From contig NZ_JABBXD010000001.1 of assembly GCF_014750655.1 (NCBI RefSeq), positions 924,372 through 988,371 of the forward strand: DNA of 64,000 nt. Reading direction: 5' to 3'. Below the pieces are notes generated by a model, which ran no database searches, was not told the DNA's origin, and worked only from the letters and a program-made list of their open reading frames with translations. The stretch's first letter is position 1. Each line of letters starts with the position of its first letter. The stretch is from Salinimonas profundi (GTDB lineage Bacteria; Pseudomonadota; Gammaproteobacteria; Enterobacterales; Alteromonadaceae). This document shows positions 25,972 to 35,710 of this stretch, in pieces. The position numbers and the translations under genes were made by a program.

Positions 25972-27288
25972 CTACTGCGTTAACTTTTGCCGCAAGGGCG
26001 AGCTACCAATGATTATTTCCTGATGGTACAACGCGATAAAATCGCGAAAGGGAACGGCTTTGGAAAATAAAAAGCCCTGCCCTTTGACCACATTCAGACG
26101 TCTGAGTATGTGTAAGTGCGCTACCGACTCGATGCCTTCAGCCACAACTTCACAGCCCTTTGCGTTGCCAATAAGGCACGCTGCCTGAAGAATGGCCTCA
26201 TTCATAGGATCGCGATGCAGTTGTAAGACAAATGCTTTGTCTACTTTCAGCGATGAAATTGGCAAATCACGAATTGCTGTAAGATTTGAGTAGCCCTTGC
26301 CAAAATCATCAATGGCGACACCCACCCCGATCTGGCGCAGCTTGGTAATCTGCTCTGTGACCATGGCAGAGTTGGACAAGGCAACATCTTCAGTCAGTTC
26401 AAGCTCCAGACGCGATGGATCCAGCGCAAAATCGTTACACAGGGTCTGAATTTGCGGAATCAGCTGACTGTCGTAGAGTTGCGTTGGAGAAATATTTATC
26501 GATAACGGTATGAAAATATTTTGTTTGGCCAGATAGCTTAGTGCGCAACATGCCTGTTGTAGCGTCCAGTACGCCAACTCCCGCATCATTTGATAAGACT
26601 GCGCCGCCTCAATAATGGGGCCGGGCAAAATGATACCATCTACCGGATGGTCCCACCTCAGTAAGCATTCAGCACCGACAATTTCAAGGGTTTGTAAATT
26701 GACTTTGGGCTGAAAATACAACGCAAGTTCGTGTTGACTGATCGCCCGATGTAAATCAGCTTTCAGCGCAACACGCTGCCCGGTCGCAAAGTCAGGTGAC
26801 GACCCGCTGGCAATAGCAAAGCGCTCATAACGATTCTTTTTGGCTTGCCGGAGCGCATTCTCGCCCTGGGTAATAAACGCAGAAACACAAAAACGTCTCT
26901 GACGACCTACCACCGCCCCGATATGAAACTCGGCAATAAAAGTGTGTTCAGCGTAACTTACTGGCGTGGAAAAATGCGCGTTGAGCGCTTCTGCTCTTCG
27001 ACGCATGGCACCAGAGGTCGTGCCGCTGGTAAACATAATGGCAAACACGTCACCGTTTAATCTGCCAAACGCCGCGACATTGTCAAACAGGCTGGACAGC
27101 CGGTTTGCAATTTGAAGTAAAAGACGATCACCTGATGCCAGGCTCATGCTGGTGCTCACATCAGAAAAGCCCGCTACATCAACAATAAGTGCAGCACACC
27201 TGTCACAGGAAAGCCCTACCGCTTCAGCGCGTTGTATAAATGCAGTCCGATCCGGAATAGCTGCCAGTGATTTAAAAAGCGTACGCAT
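25972..27288 (-). CDS. Degenerate GGDEF plus EAL domain protein
   Basis: A 438-residue protein with a GGDEF-like domain at about 1-165 and an EAL domain at about 180-425. The GGDEF signature is degenerate (GRLNGDVFAI), so cyclase activity is unlikely. The EAL domain keeps ECLLRW, NISPTQL, ELELTED, IDDFGKGYSNL, KVDKAF and VVAEGIES, consistent with cyclic-di-GMP phosphodiesterase activity. No membrane or sensory segment is visible. It is separated from astE by 65 bases on the same strand and may be transcribed first. Confidence 0.9.
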   Translation of the reverse strand: MRTLFKSLAAIPDRTAFIQRAEAVGLSCDRCAALIVDVAGFSDVSTSMSLASGDRLLLQIANRLSSLFDNVAAFGRLNGDVFAIMFTSGTTSGAMRRRAEALNAHFSTPVSYAEHTFIAEFHIGAVVGRQRRFCVSAFITQGENALRQAKKNRYERFAIASGSSPDFATGQRVALKADLHRAISQHELALYFQPKVNLQTLEIVGAECLLRWDHPVDGIILPGPIIEAAQSYQMMRELAYWTLQQACCALSYLAKQNIFIPLSINISPTQLYDSQLIPQIQTLCNDFALDPSRLELELTEDVALSNSAMVTEQITKLRQIGVGVAIDDFGKGYSNLTAIRDLPISSLKVDKAFVLQLHRDPMNEAILQAACLIGNAKGCEVVAEGIESVAHLHILRRLNVVKGQGFLFSKAVPFRDFIALYHQEIIIGSSPLRQKLTQ

Positions 27289-27722
27289 TAATTACTACAA
27301 CAACAAACATGTTACTTCCCGATGGGCCCTTTAACACCTGGTAGACATACTCCTTATAGCGGCATCTCTATAAGGTTCTTTCAAAACACACGATTCTCAA
27401 ACCTGTATCAAACACACTACCACGCTTAATAGAACCATGCCCATACCGAATACAAATTGAGCACTAGTTTACTGCAAATTTAGGGGGGTGCATCTGAATA
27501 CGATTAATACCGGATCATTGCGACCAATAGCATGGCCAGCCCTCTCGCGAAATTGCTTTTGCTTTTTTCCTTATGTAAAAAGTGAGCCGTTTTGCAGGCT
27601 GTTTTTGTATATAAGCTATATACTTAATTTCAGTTTACGAAACGGACCATCGTGACCGCCCTGTTGGAATCGCGGCAGACTGAGCAAACGACATCACGTC
27701 TCAAATAACGATGGAGTAAACT
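27289..27722. other. Intergenic region upstream of betBA
   Basis: About 430 bases between the divergent GGDEF-EAL gene and betB. It carries the palindrome GTATATA-AGC-TATATAC (27607-27623). No betI regulator gene is present. No open frame of interest seen. Confidence 0.5.
27607..27623. promoter_or_regulatory. Palindrome upstream of betB
   Basis: GTATATA and TATATAC are perfect 7-base inverted arms around AGC, 100 bases before the betB start. It could be an operator or contain a -10 element; which is not decided by the sequence. Confidence 0.35.
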
Positions 27723-29186
27723 ATGAGCCTTCCCCGCTTACAGAATTTCATTGACGGCCAGTTCATGGCAAATAAAAGCGGTGAGACAATTACTGTCCTG
27801 AACCCTGGTACTGGCGAAGCGATTTACGACATTGAGGTCGCTGACGAAACAGTGCAAGAGGCAGCAATTGAAAGCGCCAAAGCAGCATTTAAGAAGTGGT
27901 CAGCCACCCCAGCTGTTGAACGAGCCCGCGTCTTGCATCGCGCAGCAGCGTTATTGCGCGAGCATAATGACGAACTTGCCCGGCACGAAGTGCTGGATAC
28001 CGGCAAGCCGCTGCAGGAAGCGCGTGAAGTTGATGTTGTCACCGGTGCCGATGTAATTGAATTTTTCGCCTCATTAGCTCCCACGCAAGTCGGCCAGCAA
28101 CAGGATTTGGGGGGCGACTTTTATTACACCCGCAAAGAACCACTTGGCATATGTGCAGGTATCGGAGCCTGGAACTACCCGATTCAGATTGCCTGTTGGA
28201 AATCAGCCCCTGCACTTGCAGCGGGTAATACGATGATTTTTAAACCTTCTGAGGAAACCCCTCGCGGTGCCATTGAGCTGGCCAAAATCTATATTGAAGC
28301 CGGTGTACCGGCTGGTGTCTTCAATGTCGTCATTGGCGACGGTAAGGTCGGGCAATGGCTTACCCAACATGAAGATATCGAAAAAGTTTCCTTTACCGGA
28401 GAAGTGGCAACGGGTCGCAAAGTGGTTGAGTCAGCCGCGTCGACCCTGAAAGATGTCACTATGGAGTTGGGTGGTAAATCGCCGCTGCTGGTCTTCGAAG
28501 ATGCCGATATATCTCAGGCTGTATCAGCCGCGATGCTGGGGAATTTCTTTACCCAGGGCGAAGTGTGCACCAATTGTACCCGGGTATTTGTTCACGAGAG
28601 CATAATGGATGCATTCATGGAAGAGTTGGTATCGCGCACCACTAATAACATCCGTGCTGGCGATCCAATGGATCCCGAGGTGAATTTTGGTGCAATGATC
28701 TCCAAGCCTCACCTTGATCTGGTTATGGATTATATTGAAAAAGGAAAAAATGAAGGGGCGCGTCTGGTCACCGGCGGCAATACAATGTCACCGGATGATG
28801 CGAAAGGCGGCTTTTTTGTTGAACCTACCATTTTCGCCGACTGCACTGACGATATGACTATCGTAAAAGAGGAAATATTCGGGCCGGTGATGAGTGTACT
28901 GTCATTTCGCGATGAGGAAGAAGCAATACGCCGCGCAAACAATACCCCACTTGGACTGGCTGCCGGCGTCATGACACAGAATGTGACCCGGGCGCACAGA
29001 GTTATCCATCAATTGCAGGCTGGTATTTGCTGGGTCAACAGCTGGGGCGCGTCGCCAGCAGAAATGCCGGTTGGCGGTTATAAAATGTCAGGAATCGGTC
29101 GGGAAAATGGCATCGAAACGCTGAATCAGTATACCCAGACTAAATCTGTTTATATGGGCATGGTCGAACTCGAAAGCCCGTTCTGA
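27723..29186 (+). CDS. betB: Betaine aldehyde dehydrogenase
   Basis: A 487-residue NAD(P)-dependent aldehyde dehydrogenase that turns betaine aldehyde into the osmoprotectant glycine betaine. Motifs: [19 protein letters not shown] near residue 148, [11 protein letters not shown] near 225, [17 protein letters not shown] near 248 (catalytic Glu) and [16 protein letters not shown] near 278 (catalytic Cys about 282). GTGKPL and [17 protein letters not shown] are BetB-like. GGAG precedes the ATG. betA follows 9 bases after the stop. betI, usual in this operon, is missing. Confidence 0.95.
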   Translation: MSLPRLQNFIDGQFMANKSGETITVLNPGTGEAIYDIEVADETVQEAAIESAKAAFKKWSATPAVERARVLHRAAALLREHNDELARHEVLDTGKPLQEAREVDVVTGADVIEFFASLAPTQVGQQQDLGGDFYYTRKEPLGICAGIGAWNYPIQIACWKSAPALAAGNTMIFKPSEETPRGAIELAKIYIEAGVPAGVFNVVIGDGKVGQWLTQHEDIEKVSFTGEVATGRKVVESAASTLKDVTMELGGKSPLLVFEDADISQAVSAAMLGNFFTQGEVCTNCTRVFVHESIMDAFMEELVSRTTNNIRAGDPMDPEVNFGAMISKPHLDLVMDYIEKGKNEGARLVTGGNTMSPDDAKGGFFVEPTIFADCTDDMTIVKEEIFGPVMSVLSFRDEEEAIRRANNTPLGLAAGVMTQNVTRAHRVIHQLQAGICWVNSWGASPAEMPVGGYKMSGIGRENGIETLNQYTQTKSVYMGMVELESPF

Positions 29187-29195
29187 GGAGCCAAA

Positions 29196-30875
29196 ATGGA
29201 AACATATGACTATATCATTGTGGGTGCCGGTTCTGCAGGCTGTGTACTGGCTAATCGTTTATCAAAAGACAGTAACAACAAGGTGTTACTAATTGAAACC
29301 GGTGGTAGCGATAAAAGTATTTTTATTAAAATGCCTACCGCGCTTTCGATCCCGATGAACACCGAAAAATATGCCTGGCAGTTCTATACCGAGGAAGAAC
29401 CGTATCTGAATAAACGCAAAATGCATTGCCCAAGGGGTAAGGTGTTGGGCGGCTCCTCATCAATCAATGGCATGGTGTACGTGCGTGGCCATGCCCGGGA
29501 TTTTGATGAGTGGGAGCAAAGCGGTGCAAAAGGTTGGGACTATCAGCATTGTCTGCCTTATTTTAAACGTGCCGAAGAGTGGTACATGGGTGGCGATGAG
29601 TACCGCGGTGGTGAAGGACCGCTGGGTACCAATAACGGCAATGAAATGAAAAACCCGTTATATAAAACATTTATCGAAGCCGGTAAGCAGGCGGGTTACG
29701 CCGAAACATTTGATTATAATGGCGCACAGCAGGAAGGCTTCGGCCCTATGCATATGACCGTTAAAGACGGGGAGCGCTGCTCGTCGTCGCGGGCCTACCT
29801 TGATCCAATCAAAGACAGAGACAATCTTACCATCATCACTCTTGCAACCGTGCACAAGGTATTGCTGGACGGCAAGCGGGCAACCGGCGTGCGTTATCAG
29901 GAAGATGACGATATGTTTGATGTCACAGCCAGCAAAAAAGTGATTCTGAGCGCAGGCTCTATTGGCTCACCCCACCTGCTTCAGTTATCAGGCATTGGCG
30001 ATAAAACCCATCTGGCCAAAGCGGGAATAGACTGCATCCACCACTTGCCCGGCGTCGGCGAGAACTTACAGGATCACCTGGAGTTTTACTTCCAGTTTCG
30101 CTGCAAACAACCGGTTAGTCTTAATAGTGAACTGGGCATGGTATCCAAAGGGCTTATCGGCGCGCGCTGGATGTTATTCAAATCAGGTCTTGGTGCAACG
30201 AACCATTTTGAATCCTGTGGTTTTATTCGTTCTAAAGCCGGCGTTGAATGGCCGGATCTGCAGTATCATTTCTTGCCTGCGGCCATTCGCTATGATGGCA
30301 AAAGTGCTTTTGATGGCGACGGCTTCCAGGTCCATATCGGCCACAATAAGCCGCGCAGTCGCGGTTTCGTCAGAGCGAAGACAGCCAGCGTGGATGATGC
30401 ACCCGCTATTCAGTTTAATTATCTCCAGCACGAGGACGACATTGAAGGTTTCAGGGCGTGCGTAAGATTAACCAGAGAGATTATCGGGCAATCGGCGTTT
30501 GATGAGTATCGGGGCGAGGAAATTCAACCCGGTGAAGATGTACAGACTGACGAGCAGATAGATGCGTTCGTCAGAGAAGCTGTGGAGAGTGCTTACCATC
30601 CATCCTGTACCTGTAAAATGGGCGAAGATGAAATGGCTGTAGTGGACTCTCAGACACGGGTACATGGGATCGAAAATCTTCATGTCGTAGACTCGTCTGT
30701 GTTTCCCACGATCCCCAACGGAAATTTGAACGCCCCCACAATAATGGTCGCCGAAAAAGCGGCAGATCACATTCTAGGCAATACACTGTTGCCGGTAGAA
30801 AATGTGCCCGTTGTGGAAGAGCAAAACTGGCAAAGCGTTCAGCGAAGCCAGTCTTTATCAGCCTCACAACCTTAA
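29196..30875 (+). CDS. betA: Choline dehydrogenase
   Basis: A 559-residue FAD-dependent GMC oxidoreductase that oxidises choline to betaine aldehyde at the membrane. The FAD-binding start is [21 protein letters not shown] signatures follow: [20 protein letters not shown] near residue 80 and [19 protein letters not shown] near 250. The carboxyl end carries the catalytic-site stretch [18 protein letters not shown] and [18 protein letters not shown]. Length fits E. coli BetA (556). GAGG precedes the ATG. Two hairpins follow the gene. Confidence 0.95.
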   Translation: METYDYIIVGAGSAGCVLANRLSKDSNNKVLLIETGGSDKSIFIKMPTALSIPMNTEKYAWQFYTEEEPYLNKRKMHCPRGKVLGGSSSINGMVYVRGHARDFDEWEQSGAKGWDYQHCLPYFKRAEEWYMGGDEYRGGEGPLGTNNGNEMKNPLYKTFIEAGKQAGYAETFDYNGAQQEGFGPMHMTVKDGERCSSSRAYLDPIKDRDNLTIITLATVHKVLLDGKRATGVRYQEDDDMFDVTASKKVILSAGSIGSPHLLQLSGIGDKTHLAKAGIDCIHHLPGVGENLQDHLEFYFQFRCKQPVSLNSELGMVSKGLIGARWMLFKSGLGATNHFESCGFIRSKAGVEWPDLQYHFLPAAIRYDGKSAFDGDGFQVHIGHNKPRSRGFVRAKTASVDDAPAIQFNYLQHEDDIEGFRACVRLTREIIGQSAFDEYRGEEIQPGEDVQTDEQIDAFVREAVESAYHPSCTCKMGEDEMAVVDSQTRVHGIENLHVVDSSVFPTIPNGNLNAPTIMVAEKAADHILGNTLLPVENVPVVEEQNWQSVQRSQSLSASQP

Positions 30876-30931
30876 ATCGCCAGGACAGCAGCGATGCTGT
30901 CGAACAAGGCGATTCAGGGCTGCGTAATCAA

Positions 30932-30984
30932 CAGGTAAAGCGTCTGGCTTTACCTGCATCGCGCACGACCGCTCAAGTCGTGCG
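30932..30984 (+). terminator. Tandem hairpins downstream of betA
   Basis: CAGGTAAAG (30932-30940) pairs with CTTTACCTG (30948-30956), and CGCACGAC (30962-30969) with GTCGTGCG (30977-30984), each with a 7-base loop. No T-run follows, so they are probable message-end or attenuating structures rather than a classic terminator. Confidence 0.5.
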
Positions 30985-31130
30985 ATAAAATCGAGAGGCT
31001 GACCATTACTCTTGCTGTGTGGAACCCCCTTCTGCGCAGCGCAAATACGCTAGCAGGACGTGCATCTGCCAACTTTTTTGCACAATAACTGACCGTTGCT
31101 GTTTAACCTGAACCATACGGGGACAACAAA

Positions 31131-31832
31131 ATGAAAATAATGAAGATAAAACTGGCATCTGCAGGTGCGCTTTTACTGTGCCTGCCAGCTCAGGCCGACT
31201 GGTCCAGCACCGTTACACTGGCATCAGATTACATGTTCAACGGTGTCAGTCAGACTCAAAATGATCCGGCGCTGCAGGCAAGTCTTGATTATGCCGCTAG
31301 TCAGGGCATTTATTTGGGCGCGTGGACCTCAAATGTCGATTTTGGTGGTGAGACGGAACAGGAACTGGACTTTTACGCCGGTCAGTTTAAGCAGCTATCC
31401 GAAGACTGGACATTGGACTACGGTATCGCTTATTACACCTATCTGGGAGATTCTTCATCCAGTGATTTTAACTACCCTGAAGTATGGGCGAAGTTTGGCT
31501 ATACCTGGGATTGGGGGGTAACTGAATTTAACGGCTGGTACTCCTGGGACTACTTCGGATACGGGGGTGGCCACGTTATTGGCATGCTCGCTCACACATT
31601 TACCCTGGCAGAAAATCACGCTATCAGAATTAATGTTGACACCTCTAATTCTCTTGATGGCGACCGATGGCTGTGGAATGGCAACGAAAAATCGTATGTC
31701 CATTATCGTATCGCCTATCAGACAAGCTGGAAAGGATTTCAATTTGAAGTGGCGGCTGAAGACACAACCCTTGATCGGAATACCGCTGATGAACGGATAG
31801 TAGCAAGCGTTAGTCGCACATTTTCATTTTAA
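31131..31832 (+). CDS. TorF-family putative outer-membrane porin
   Basis: A 233-residue outer-membrane beta-barrel protein. The first 22 residues form a signal peptide (basic MKIMKIK, hydrophobic core, cut after AQA). The mature part starts DWSSTVTLASDYMFNGVSQTQNDPALQASLDYA, the signature of the TorF/Gcw_chp family, and shows alternating aromatic/polar strands, ending in the terminal aromatic SRTFSF typical of BAM substrates. The transported compound is unknown; the neighbours betBA hint at osmolytes but do not prove it. Confidence 0.85.
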   Translation: MKIMKIKLASAGALLLCLPAQADWSSTVTLASDYMFNGVSQTQNDPALQASLDYAASQGIYLGAWTSNVDFGGETEQELDFYAGQFKQLSEDWTLDYGIAYYTYLGDSSSSDFNYPEVWAKFGYTWDWGVTEFNGWYSWDYFGYGGGHVIGMLAHTFTLAENHAIRINVDTSNSLDGDRWLWNGNEKSYVHYRIAYQTSWKGFQFEVAAEDTTLDRNTADERIVASVSRTFSF

Positions 31833-31877
31833 AACCGTGAAGGTACAACCTGAGCGAAACTTAATATTTAGATTTCT

Positions 31878-31909
31878 TATAAATATAAAATCGTATGCTA
31901 TAAATATAA
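31878..31909. promoter_or_regulatory. Direct repeat upstream of mrpE
   Basis: TATAAATATAA occurs at 31878-31888 and 31899-31909, exactly 21 bases apart (two helical turns), 37 bases before the mrpE start. Tandem spacing on one face of the helix is common for OmpR-type regulators; an AT-rich promoter is the alternative. Confidence 0.4.
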
Positions 31910-31945
31910 GTAAGGTCGTATATCGATTCATCAGGAGTATGTAAA

Positions 31946-32485
31946 ATGCTCGGTCGCAACGACGTCAGCATAGCGAGAATTAAGCGCAATAGCACTTCTG
32001 TGGCAAGTGTGGTTACTACATTTTCTCTATGTATTGGTTTTTGGCTTGTATTGGCTGACGATGAAATCGTTTCATGGGTGTTCGGCGTTGTTGCGGCTTC
32101 GACCTCTACGTTTATTCACTACCGTTTAAAGTTACCAGGAGTAGGCTATTCATTTGGGTTGCCGCGCCTATCTGCTCTTGCCCGACTTCTTTTTTTCTTT
32201 CTTCGGCACTCTTTGCAAGGCGGAATAGATACTGCCAAATTAGCGTATCAGCGCCAACCTTGCGCTGAAGAATGTGTGTTTCAATACCAGACAAAACTAA
32301 AGTCCGAAAAAGCTAATTTTCTTTTTGTTCAAATGATAAGTCTTATGCCAGGCACACTGGGGATCAAATTAATTAAAAATAATGTTCTCATTCATTCACT
32401 TAGCAGAGAAGCAACCAGTATTGGTGTTTTACAGGATAGCGAAGCGGTAATCAGTGCGCTTTTTGAAAGACGGACGTCACAATGA
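31946..32485 (+). CDS. mrpE: Mrp antiporter subunit E (MnhE)
   Basis: A 179-residue membrane subunit of an Mrp-type cation/proton antiporter. Hydrophobic segments are visible near residues 20-37, 43-58 and 74-90 with the MnhE-like stretch ARLLFFFLRHSLQGGIDTAKLAYQ (cut here for the reader: residues 77-100). SLMPGTLG is the conserved MnhE motif near residue 132, followed by LIHSLS. CAGGAG precedes the ATG. Its stop overlaps the mrpF start (ATGA). First gene of an eight-gene antiporter operon. Confidence 0.88.
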   Translation: MLGRNDVSIARIKRNSTSVASVVTTFSLCIGFWLVLADDEIVSWVFGVVAASTSTFIHYRLKLPGVGYSFGLPRLSALARLLFFFLRHSLQGGIDTAKLAYQRQPCAEECVFQYQTKLKSEKANFLFVQMISLMPGTLGIKLIKNNVLIHSLSREATSIGVLQDSEAVISALFERRTSQ

Positions 32486-32763
32486 GCAGCCTGTACACCA
32501 TAGTGGCTGCAGCGCTCTTACTGTGTCTTATCGCGGGCCTGGCAAGAGTTATCAAAGGACCTGAAAACACCGACAGAATGCTTTGCGTACAGCTTTTCAG
32601 TACAACGGGGGTAGGATTTCTGCTGATACTTTTTGTAATAAAAAAAGACTCGGCAATTCTTGATACCGCGCTCGTTATGGCCTTGCTGGGGTCATTAGTT
32701 TTTATTACCTATGGTGTGTTTAAACAGCCAGGCGGCCAGGCGAATGACCATGATTCTGAATAG
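32482..32763 (+). CDS. mrpF: Mrp antiporter subunit F (MnhF)
   Basis: A 93-residue subunit with three membrane segments. The family stretch LARVIKGPENTDRMLCVQLFSTTGV near residues 20-44 (quoted in part) and DTALVMALLGSLVFITYGVF near 62 are typical MnhF/PhaF features. It overlaps mrpE by 4 bases and mrpG by 20 bases. Part of the membrane antiporter complex. Confidence 0.9.
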   Translation: MSSLYTIVAAALLLCLIAGLARVIKGPENTDRMLCVQLFSTTGVGFLLILFVIKKDSAILDTALVMALLGSLVFITYGVFKQPGGQANDHDSE

Positions 32764-33034
32764 CTTTACAGTAGCCTTTTTGTTAGCCGGGCTGTTCTTT
32801 TTTGTCAGCGGCTCAATAGCCCTACTCCGTTTCCCGAGTAGTTTGTCACGTCTGCATGCCCTGACTAAAGCAGACAACCTCGGATTGGGGTTAATTGCAT
32901 TGGGCGTGCTTTTTCAAACATATTCGTTGCTTCAAGCAGTTCAAATTTTACTGATCTGGGGACTCGTGACCTTTTCAGGCGCGGCTGGCGCATTTTTTAT
33001 TGCGCGTAAACACTATAAGGACATCATCAAATAA
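32744..33034 (+). CDS. mrpG: Mrp antiporter subunit G (MnhG)
   Basis: A 96-residue subunit with three membrane segments. Family features are FVSGSIALLRFPSSLSRLHA and TKADNLGLGLIALGVLF near residues 18-55, the normal MnhG motif FPD/S..SRLHA.TK..TLG. Start 32744 (or 32750, MILNSF) lies within the end of mrpF. Its TAA overlaps the next ATG. Confidence 0.9.
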   Translation: MTMILNSFTVAFLLAGLFFFVSGSIALLRFPSSLSRLHALTKADNLGLGLIALGVLFQTYSLLQAVQILLIWGLVTFSGAAGAFFIARKHYKDIIK

Positions 33035-33306
33035 TGTTAATCATTGCAGACATGATGCTCATTATTTTTACGATCATTTGCGGGCTGGGCGCGACGATGT
33101 CATCAGCACCTTTTCGCAGTATTACCTTTTTCATTACTTTCGGTCTAGCGATAGCCCTTTGCTGGGTCCGCCTGGACGCGCCGGATGTAGCCCTGGCGGA
33201 GGCGGCTATTGGGGCTGGGTTGAGTGGTATAGTTTTTTTGAAAGCATATAAGATTCTGTCCAATAGCACTGATCAGGAGCGCGATGATGACCAAACCATT
33301 AGTTAA
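33034..33306 (+). CDS. MbhD-like (MrpA C-terminal domain-like) antiporter subunit
   Basis: A 90-residue protein with three membrane segments and the motif CWVRLDAPDVALAEAAIGAG near residues 43-62. That matches the MbhD-like domain (DUF4040), which in Bacillus MrpA is part of the carboxyl end but here stands alone, as in archaeal Mbh-type complexes. It overlaps mrpG by one base and mrpB by 23 bases. Confidence 0.85.
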   Translation: MLIIADMMLIIFTIICGLGATMSSAPFRSITFFITFGLAIALCWVRLDAPDVALAEAAIGAGLSGIVFLKAYKILSNSTDQERDDDQTIS

Positions 33307-33958
33307 CGGTCAGCGATTCACTGCTTTGATATGTCTGGCCATGTGTATCATCAGCCTTATAGTCGTAATCCCGGTTGGTCCATCTTTATCTGCCGCCTCC
33401 TTGATACAAGAGCATCTCAACAATAGCGGGGTAGAAAATCCCGTAACGGCAGTCTTACTTAATTACAGAAGTATAGATACCTTACTGGAGCTTGCTGTTA
33501 TTTACGTAGCAGTATTACCCGTTTGTGCGTTGAGTTTTAATCAAATAACCACTGTACGTTGTGTACATTCAGATACTGTACTGCGGGGATTAACATCAGT
33601 TGTTGCTCCGGCAACAATTATTACCGCTATCTATCTGTTATATAATGGAACGCGTTTACCAGGTGGTGCTTTTCAGGCAGCCGCACTACTGGCGGGCTTA
33701 TCAGGCTTGATCGCGTTTTCCGGATTCCGACACTTCTTGAAGCAAAAGGCGCTCAATAATACTTTGATGGTATCGGGAATATTGATATTCACTGCAATCG
33801 GGTTTTCCCATTATATTCTGCCTGCATCCTTTCTGGCTTACCCACGTGAATACGCCACAACGGTAATTATTACTATCGAGATATTTGCAACCGTTTCTAT
33901 CACAGCAATTCTCGGCCGTTATATTAGCGCACTTCCTCAAGCAAGAATAAGTCTATGA
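33284..33958 (+). CDS. mrpB: MbhE-MnhB fusion, Mrp antiporter subunit B
   Basis: A 224-residue membrane protein in two parts. Residues 1-90 look like MbhE (NPVTAVLLNYRSIDTLLELAV), the remaining MrpA carboxyl domain; residues 95-224 match MnhB (LRGLTSVVAPATIITAIYLLYNG, quoted in part, then LPGGAFQAAALLAGL). The fusion accounts for the missing MrpA tail. AGGAG precedes the ATG at 33284. Its stop overlaps mrpC. Confidence 0.88.
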   Translation: MMTKPLVNGQRFTALICLAMCIISLIVVIPVGPSLSAASLIQEHLNNSGVENPVTAVLLNYRSIDTLLELAVIYVAVLPVCALSFNQITTVRCVHSDTVLRGLTSVVAPATIITAIYLLYNGTRLPGGAFQAAALLAGLSGLIAFSGFRHFLKQKALNNTLMVSGILIFTAIGFSHYILPASFLAYPREYATTVIITIEIFATVSITAILGRYISALPQARISL

Positions 33959-34260
33959 GTGAGCAATCATTATATACCGTTTTGGGTATAGGGCTTTTTT
34001 GGTTAGGTTTGTATCGAGCACTTACTGTTAACGCTCTGCTCATCAAAATTATCTCGTTTAATGTGGCAGGTGCCGGAACTTTTATGATTTTAATTGCCTC
34101 TGCATACCATGATACTTTGCCGCCTGATGCAATTCCTCACGCCATTGTCTTGACAGGCATCGTTGTATCTGTTGCGACATCCGCCTTAGCCATTTTACTA
34201 GCGCTTCGCAGCCAGTCCTCCTCAACTACCAAAACATCAGCTAATGACCACCATCGTTAA
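33955..34260 (+). CDS. mrpC: Mrp antiporter subunit C (MnhC)
   Basis: A 101-residue subunit related to NuoK, with three membrane segments (about 5-20, 28-48, 63-85). Typical stretches are LIKIISFNVAGAGTFMILIA and PHAIVLTGIVVSVATSALAI. It overlaps mrpB by 4 bases and mrpD by 17 bases. Confidence 0.9.
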   Translation: MSEQSLYTVLGIGLFWLGLYRALTVNALLIKIISFNVAGAGTFMILIASAYHDTLPPDAIPHAIVLTGIVVSVATSALAILLALRSQSSSTTKTSANDHHR

Positions 34261-35710
34261 CTATGAGTGGATTGTCATTTCCCTGGTATTGATGCCGCTG
34301 GTTTTCAGCTGTGTTACGTTTGTATTTAGTAAACAGGCTTGTAATATCGTCCTTTTTTGCACAAGCCTACAGTGTATTTTATGGTTACAAGGCATACTCT
34401 GGATGCCCAATGAACCTTTTTCTATCTACATTGGTGGTTGGCAGCCTCCTTTGGGCATTCGGCTAAGCGTGACCGGAGCAGGTTTACTTCTGACGGGGTT
34501 TAGCTGTTTTCTTTTCTTATTAATAAGTTTTTTTGCGCGCAGCCAGGCCTCAGCAAGCTTCCCCAGAACATTCTGGCCTCTACTTTTAAGCTTACAAACG
34601 GGGATCACCGGTCTTTTCTTTACACACGATTTATTCAACGCATACATTTTTCTAGAGATAACTGGTATTTGTTCTGTGGGACTGGTCGCCCTTTCTCCAG
34701 GTGACAAAAGTTATAAAACTGCGTTTAATTATTTGTCTGTAAACATTGTTGGCTCTCTATGCTTTCTATTTGGCGTGGCGCTAATATACCGCACCTATGG
34801 GGTATTGGACTTTATCATGCTTGATGCCGCAATAGATAGCGCACATGTCTCCCCTATCGCCTACCTCAGTGTATTCATGATCATTACCGGGCTTGTCGTA
34901 AAGTCAGCACTGGCTCCTTTACATGGATGGTTACCCGAGGTGCATGGTTCGGCAATGCCGCTGGTCAGTGCACTCTTATCGGGGCTGGTCGTAAAATGTG
35001 GGATTTATTTATTTTTTGTCCTCTGGTGGACAACGTTTTCTTCTCTGATAACTCCGCCATTGATATGGGTACTAAGCCTGTGTGGTGCGGCGGGAATTAT
35101 TATTGGTACGATCAGAGCTCTGCAGGCTGACCACCTAAAACAGATGGCGGCATACAGCACGGTAGCGCAAATTGGTTATCTGTTTTTATTCATGCCGATC
35201 ATTTCGCAATCAGAGCAGTTGAGCACAGAGATATTCGCCGGCTTTTTGCTATTTATCGTGGCTCATGGATTGGCTAAAACCACTTTATTTCTTGCTGTAG
35301 GCTATTTGAAATCCGTTCACAATTGTGTAACCCCTAGCTCGTTAGCAGGTTTTGCTCAGCAACAGCCTCTAATTGTCGGCGCGATAGCGGTTTCTGCGAT
35401 TTCGTTGATTGGCCTTCCGCCAAGTGGTGGATTTACCGCCAAATGGGCGTTACTTTCCTTCCATGCTTCGGCTGGTTCATGGGCGCTTTTTACCACAATA
35501 CTAGTAGGCAGCATTTTATCTGCCGTGTGCTTTTTTAATATTATGATCCACGCGATATCTGCTCCACCAGCCCCCGAATACGGGGAGACAATAATCACCA
35601 ACGGACTACTACAACAGCGTGTCATAATCGTTTTGCTCTCGGTGCTTACTGTATTATCTGGTTTTTGCTGGCCTTTGTTTGCACACTTTTTGCGATGGGG
35701 AGCAACATAG
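34244..35710 (+). CDS. mrpD: Mrp antiporter subunit D, proton-conducting
   Basis: A 488-residue NuoL/M/N-like proton-conducting subunit with about 14 membrane segments. Key features are the TM5 glutamate in FNAYIFLEITGICSVGLVAL, the lysine in VKSALAPLHGWLPEVHG, and RALQADHLKQMAAYSTVAQIG with the conserved Gln/Lys. Its TAG overlaps the GTG start of the next subunit by one base. Confidence 0.93.
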   Translation: MTTIVNYEWIVISLVLMPLVFSCVTFVFSKQACNIVLFCTSLQCILWLQGILWMPNEPFSIYIGGWQPPLGIRLSVTGAGLLLTGFSCFLFLLISFFARSQASASFPRTFWPLLLSLQTGITGLFFTHDLFNAYIFLEITGICSVGLVALSPGDKSYKTAFNYLSVNIVGSLCFLFGVALIYRTYGVLDFIMLDAAIDSAHVSPIAYLSVFMIITGLVVKSALAPLHGWLPEVHGSAMPLVSALLSGLVVKCGIYLFFVLWWTTFSSLITPPLIWVLSLCGAAGIIIGTIRALQADHLKQMAAYSTVAQIGYLFLFMPIISQSEQLSTEIFAGFLLFIVAHGLAKTTLFLAVGYLKSVHNCVTPSSLAGFAQQQPLIVGAIAVSAISLIGLPPSGGFTAKWALLSFHASAGSWALFTTILVGSILSAVCFFNIMIHAISAPPAPEYGETIITNGLLQQRVIIVLLSVLTVLSGFCWPLFAHFLRWGAT

